From the NCBI GenBank assembly GCA_020846975.1, contig JADLCX010000102.1:1-64000 (forward strand): 64,000 bases of DNA. The letters run 5' to 3'. Source of the DNA: Phycisphaerales bacterium. Its GTDB lineage: Bacteria > Planctomycetota > Phycisphaerae > Phycisphaerales > UBA1924. The position numbers and the translations under genes were made by a program. Shown here in pieces: positions 60,388-64,000 of the stretch. Every line of letters begins with the position of its first letter. The stretch's first letter is position 1. The notes below the pieces were generated by a model. It made no database searches. It saw nothing but the letters and a program-made list of their open reading frames with translations, and was not told the DNA's origin.

Positions 60388-63372
60388 TCACGCGCAGCCC
60401 GCGAAGTACGCCGCCAGGAAGTCGAACAGGTCCTGCACCGTCACCGTGTTGGAGCCGTTGATGTCGGCCACCGGGCTGGGTGCGAAGTAGAGCGACAGGA
60501 AGTCGAAGATGTCCTGCACGCTGACCATTCCCGAGAGGTTGATATCGGCCGAGCAATACACGATCACCACGCCGTCGCCGCCCGCGCCGCTGTAGCCCCC
60601 GACGCGGACCCGGTAGGTCGTGTTCGCGGCCCCGACCGCCGACACGCTCGAGTTCAGCCCGTTGCTCGGGCAGATCCCGCCCGCGTCGTCGTTGCACGCC
60701 AGCGCGGTGTTGGGCGTCGAGGGCAGCGGGCACGCGGCGGTGTAGATCACGGCCCTCGTGTCGAACGCGCTCCCGCACGTCCGCACCGTGAACCGGCCCG
60801 CGCCGCGCGTGGTGTAGGTGTACCACAGGTCCCGGTGCACGTTGTCGTCGCCGAACGACAGGCACGCGCTCTCCGTCGGACCGTCGGTGGTCGCGGTGTG
60901 CGAGCAGAAGGGTGTCGGCACGCCCGCGGCGATCGGCAACGCCGCCGCGCACGCGTCGTTCGCCGCTGTGGCCGAGACGTTGAGTTGGAACGCTCCGGCC
61001 GTCACCGTGCTGAACTTCGAGACCCGGATCAGGATCGTCTCGCCCGCCGCGAGCGTGCGGGTCAGGCTCGAATCGCGGAAGATCCCCGAGTCCAGGCCCG
61101 TGCACCCGGTGGTCGTGTCGTCCAGGCAGGCCACCGGCGCGCCAACGCACGCCGTGTGCAGGCTCAGCACCGTGTCCATGCCCAGGTTGAGCCCCGGCCC
61201 ATCGTGCGTGCCGCACGTGCTCACCGTCAGCGACACCGGACAGGTCGCCGGCGCGGTGAACGAGTACCACGCGTCCGGGTTGGTCTGCGCCGCGCCGCAC
61301 ATGGCGGGGAAGTTGGTCTCGTTGTTCGTGTACGCCAGGTCGCCGAAGAACGTGCCACCCGAAGAAACATCCTGCGCCGAAGCGCACGCGTCGTTGGCCG
61401 CCGCGAACGAGATGTTCAGCGTGAACGGCCCGACAGCGCCGCCGCCGAACTTGGAAACGCGCACGAGGGCCGCCTGCCCCGCGCTCATCGACTGCGTCAC
61501 CACCGAGTCACGCTGGATGCCGCCGTCGGAGGCCCCGCAGGCTCCCGGGGCATCGTCGCTGCACGTCGAAGCCGCGTCCGTGCACGAGGCGTGCAGGCTC
61601 AGCACGGTGTCGATCCCGGTGTCTACGCCGGCCGCGTCGTGCGTTCCGCACGTGCTCGCCGTCAGGACGCCGTTGACGGGCGCGATGAAGCTGTACCACA
61701 CGTCCGGGTTGGCGCCCGCGCCGCCGCACACGCCGCCCACCAGCGTCGGGTTGCCCGCGCCGACCAGCGTGTTGGCGTACGAGCCGACGCCCACGCCGAC
61801 CGGCGATGAGCACCCGTCGCCTGGCGGCACGATCGCGTTGAGCGCGGCCTGCGCGTTCACGAGCCCCCAGCCGAACCCCGTGTCGTACCCCGCCGAGCCG
61901 AGGTCGCGGCAGGTGTTGGCCATGATCGTTTCCACCTGCGCGGCGGTGAGCGAGCTGTTCCGCGAGAGGATCAGGCACGCGACCGCCGACGCGTACGGCG
62001 ATGCGAACGAAGTGCCGTCAACGACGTTGTAGTCGCCCCCGGTGTACCCCGGCGCTCCCTGCCGGTCGGTCGAGTTGATCGTCACGCCGGGCGCCGAAAA
62101 ATCCAGCCCCGTGCCGAACTGGCTGAACCCCGCGCGGTTGCCGAAGCGGTCCAGTGCGGCCACCGCGTTCACCGGGCCGAGGCTGGCCGGATAGCCGATC
62201 GTTCCCGTTCCGTTGTTGCCCGCCGACGCGAAGTGCACGATCCCCGCGTTCCGCGTGTTGGTGTAGGCCGTGTCGATCGCCCCGGATGTGAACCCATACC
62301 CGTTGGAGTTGTTGGTGACGCGAGCGCCGATCGACTGCGCCCAGTTCAGCGCATCCACCGTCCACGAGCCCGAGGCGTTCCACGAGCCGCTGCACGGGAT
62401 GGTGGATACAAAGCACCGCGCCGAGGCCACGCGGCACCCGGGCGCTGCGCCCACCACGCCCAACGAGTTGTTGATCCGCGCCGAGATGCAGCCCGCGACC
62501 GCCGTGCCGTGGTGGTCGCAACTGTTGCCGGGGTCGCCGGCGGTGCCGTTGCCGGTGAAGTCGGCCCCCGGCCCGAGGTTCAGGTCCGGGTGCGTCATGT
62601 CCACGCCCACGTCGATCACCACGTCGATGATCGCCGACGAGCCCGCGTGCACATCCCACGCCTCCGACGCGTTCATGTCGAAATCGTTCAGCCCTCCCGC
62701 CTGGCCGGTGTTGCGCAGCCCCCACAGGTCGCCGAACTGCGGGTCGTTGGGGATGAGCCCGCCGCGCCCGGAGAACACCATGTCCGGCTCCGCGAACAGC
62801 GTCGCGCCCATCGCCGCCAGCGCGTTCGAGGCGTTGAGCACGTCAAACCCGTTCTGCGACTTCACCGTCGCCACATCCACATCCGGCATCCAGTCGTGCC
62901 GCCGCGCCTCGACCTCGATCACCCGATCGACGATCGCATCACGCGCTGCGCCCGGCTGTCCCGCCGAAAACCCGACGATCAGGTCCCGCGTCGGGAACAT
63001 CGGCCCGTCGAACAGGTCGAAGAACACCGGCGAAGCGAACGAGATCCCCGGCTGGACGGCAAGAGTCGCCACCGCCCGCTCGATCCGCGCGCCATCGGCG
63101 ACTCCGAAACCAGAGACCAGGTACCACTTGCTCAGGCCGTGCGGCGAAACCGTGCCTCCATCGAGTTTCGCCGCAACCACCGCGGCCTTCACCGCCTCGA
63201 CATCATCCGCAAGCACCGCGATCCGCGACGTATCGATCGAGAGTGGTTTGATCTGCTTGTGGTAGGTGTAGTGGTATCCGGCCTGGCCCTGATCCACCGC
63301 CGCGAACGCCGACGAGAGCGAAGCGAACGCCCCGGCCGCCGCGGCGGCCCGGGCCATGATCCGAAGTCGCAT
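60388..63372 (-). CDS. Subtilisin-like serine protease with dockerin-like C-terminus
   Basis: This 994-residue secreted S8-family protease has a signal peptide (MRLRIMARAAAAAGAFASLS and following), a propeptide of about 190 residues, then the catalytic domain: Asp near residue 254 (VVIDVGVDMTHPDL), His near 288 (CDHHGTAVAGCI), the oxyanion-hole region (HFASAGNNGTG), and Ser near 455 (VDGTSFASPYAS). Three repeats of about 120 residues follow, with CSSPVGVG / ACASAQDV / ACAAALPI-type openings, DxWYSF or LWYTYT, STCGTHD or RTCGSAFDT, and CLDD or CNDD motifs. They are probably calcium-binding beta domains. The C-terminus has the paired dockerin-like tag (NLSGMVSVQDIFDFLSLYF and NGSNTVTVQDLFDFLAAYF) ending AGCA. 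Likely an extracellular or surface protease. Confidence 0.93.
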   Translation of the reverse strand: MRLRIMARAAAAAGAFASLSSAFAAVDQGQAGYHYTYHKQIKPLSIDTSRIAVLADDVEAVKAAVVAAKLDGGTVSPHGLSKWYLVSGFGVADGARIERAVATLAVQPGISFASPVFFDLFDGPMFPTRDLIVGFSAGQPGAARDAIVDRVIEVEARRHDWMPDVDVATVKSQNGFDVLNASNALAAMGATLFAEPDMVFSGRGGLIPNDPQFGDLWGLRNTGQAGGLNDFDMNASEAWDVHAGSSAIIDVVIDVGVDMTHPDLNLGPGADFTGNGTAGDPGNSCDHHGTAVAGCISARINNSLGVVGAAPGCRVASARCFVSTIPCSGSWNASGSWTVDALNWAQSIGARVTNNSNGYGFTSGAIDTAYTNTRNAGIVHFASAGNNGTGTIGYPASLGPVNAVAALDRFGNRAGFSQFGTGLDFSAPGVTINSTDRQGAPGYTGGDYNVVDGTSFASPYASAVACLILSRNSSLTAAQVETIMANTCRDLGSAGYDTGFGWGLVNAQAALNAIVPPGDGCSSPVGVGVGSYANTLVGAGNPTLVGGVCGGAGANPDVWYSFIAPVNGVLTASTCGTHDAAGVDTGIDTVLSLHASCTDAASTCSDDAPGACGASDGGIQRDSVVTQSMSAGQAALVRVSKFGGGAVGPFTLNISFAAANDACASAQDVSSGGTFFGDLAYTNNETNFPAMCGAAQTNPDAWYSFTAPATCPVSLTVSTCGTHDGPGLNLGMDTVLSLHTACVGAPVACLDDTTTGCTGLDSGIFRDSSLTRTLAAGETILIRVSKFSTVTAGAFQLNVSATAANDACAAALPIAAGVPTPFCSHTATTDGPTESACLSFGDDNVHRDLWYTYTTRGAGRFTVRTCGSAFDTRAVIYTAACPLPSTPNTALACNDDAGGICPSNGLNSSVSAVGAANTTYRVRVGGYSGAGGDGVVIVYCSADINLSGMVSVQDIFDFLSLYFAPSPVADINGSNTVTVQDLFDFLAAYFAGCA

Positions 63373-63557
63373 GCATCATCCCTTCACAAAGAACCGTGTG
63401 TCCGAACCGGCGCGCGGTGCCCCGGCAAGCACCAAAGCGGAAGAGTGGGCGTCCGTGGGACACGATTCCGTTCAGGTCGGGAGAGTTTGACCTGTGAACT
63501 GAGGTGCACAAGCTGTCGGCACCGTTTTCCCGACCCCGACCGGCTTACCGTGCCCGC

Positions 63558-64000
63558 ATGTCGATGATCGGTGGTTCCAATCTATGGGGCGGGGGGGGCG
63601 AGGCGCGAGCGGGCGGTGGCCCCGGGGGGAATGGGGGAACCGGGGGAGGCGGCCGCGCCCCGAACGGCGCGGCCGGCGCGCCGCGCGCCGTCCAGCTCGA
63701 CAAGCTCTTCGACAAGCCCCCGCCGCACGCGCCCATCGCCGAGATGGCCCTGCTCGGCGCCATGCTGCTCGAGCCGCAGGTCATCCACGAGGTTGTCGGA
63801 CTCATCAAGAGCCCCAACGCCTTCTTCCTCGAAGCCCACGCGGTCATCTACGACGCGCTGGTCAAGACCTACGACCAGAAGCAGTCAGGCGATCTGGTGC
63901 TCATCGCCGAACTGCTCCGCGACAGCCAGCAACTCAGGGACATCGGCGGTCCGGCCTACCTGCAGCGGCTCATGACCGAGACGCCCGGCCCCGCCAGCGC
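63558..64000 (+). CDS. dnaB: Replicative DNA helicase DnaB, N-terminal part
   Basis: The gene runs off the window end. The ATG at 63558 starts a Gly-rich extension (about 35 residues), followed by the DnaB N-terminal domain: PPPHAPIAEMALLGAMLLEP, HEVVGLIKSPNAFFLEAHAV, IYDALVKTYDQKQSGDLVLI, AELLRDSQQLRDIGGPAYLQ, RLMTETPGPAS. The hexameric helicase unwinds DNA at the replication fork and contacts primase through this domain. The ATPase domain is outside the window. The glycine-rich N-terminus is unusual for DnaB and may be a disordered tail; an in-frame ATG at 63564 is an alternative start. Confidence 0.9.
   Translation, partial: MSMIGGSNLWGGGGEARAGGGPGGNGGTGGGGRAPNGAAGAPRAVQLDKLFDKPPPHAPIAEMALLGAMLLEPQVIHEVVGLIKSPNAFFLEAHAVIYDALVKTYDQKQSGDLVLIAELLRDSQQLRDIGGPAYLQRLMTETPGPAS

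Overview
This 64 kb window is chromosomal DNA of a GC-rich planctomycete, most likely of the class Phycisphaerae (order Phycisphaerales). The inference rests on six secreted proteins ending in paired dockerin-like repeats (five with a near-identical motif VQDxFDFLAAYF and usually a terminal Gly-Cys), an ECF sigma factor coupled to a Ser/Thr-kinase-like protein, a Bat-like DUF58/BatA/VWA/toroid gene block, and a diverged type II secretion (T2SS) operon. The DNA is GC-rich throughout, and GTGA/ATGA overlaps between neighbouring genes are common. I see no tRNA, rRNA or CRISPR array.

Layout. 1-3.2 kb: a LuxR-type HTH gene, an ISAs1-family insertion sequence whose transposase is broken by a 107-bp MITE-like element, and a threonine-dehydrogenase-like gene lacking its structural-zinc cysteines. 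3.2-13.8 kb: three large exported cysteine-rich repeat proteins (about 15, 26 and 13 six-cysteine modules), with an oppositely oriented ECF sigma factor and pseudokinase pair between the first and second. 14.2-25.9 kb: a T2SS-like operon (F, G, I, J, K, a C/PilP-like protein, L, M, a TPR lipoprotein) ending in a dockerin-tagged exported protein. 25.9-35.5 kb: alanine racemase, a DEAD-box helicase with motif II DEVD, two small hypothetical or lipoprotein genes, a Kelch/Ig/dockerin protein and a lysine-rich exported protein. 35.6-49.5 kb: a long minus-strand Bat-like block (DUF58, BatA-like, VWA/amidotransferase-like, DUF4175-like giant membrane protein, Q/S-rich protein, toroid protein, NPCBM-like protein) that an internal promoter appears to split in two. 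49.5-60.3 kb: single metabolic and housekeeping genes (Tat alkaline phosphatase, HD protein, PmtA-like methyltransferase, pirin, an exported methyltransferase, a zinc-ribbon membrane protein, an amino-acid kinase, sucD, DUF1579, an adenylate-kinase-like fusion). 60.4-63.4 kb: a dockerin-tagged subtilisin. 63.6 kb to the end: the start of dnaB.

Working hypothesis: the main theme is export and display. The T2SS operon encodes an export machine, and the dockerin-tagged proteins (cysteine-rich repeat proteins, Kelch protein, subtilisin and the protein at the end of the T2SS operon) are plausible cargo carrying a common C-terminal sorting or anchoring tag. The cysteine-rich module family, with the sigma/pseudokinase pair beside it, is the best candidate for an undescribed system. 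The link between tag, secreton and regulator is inference from motifs and gene order only.
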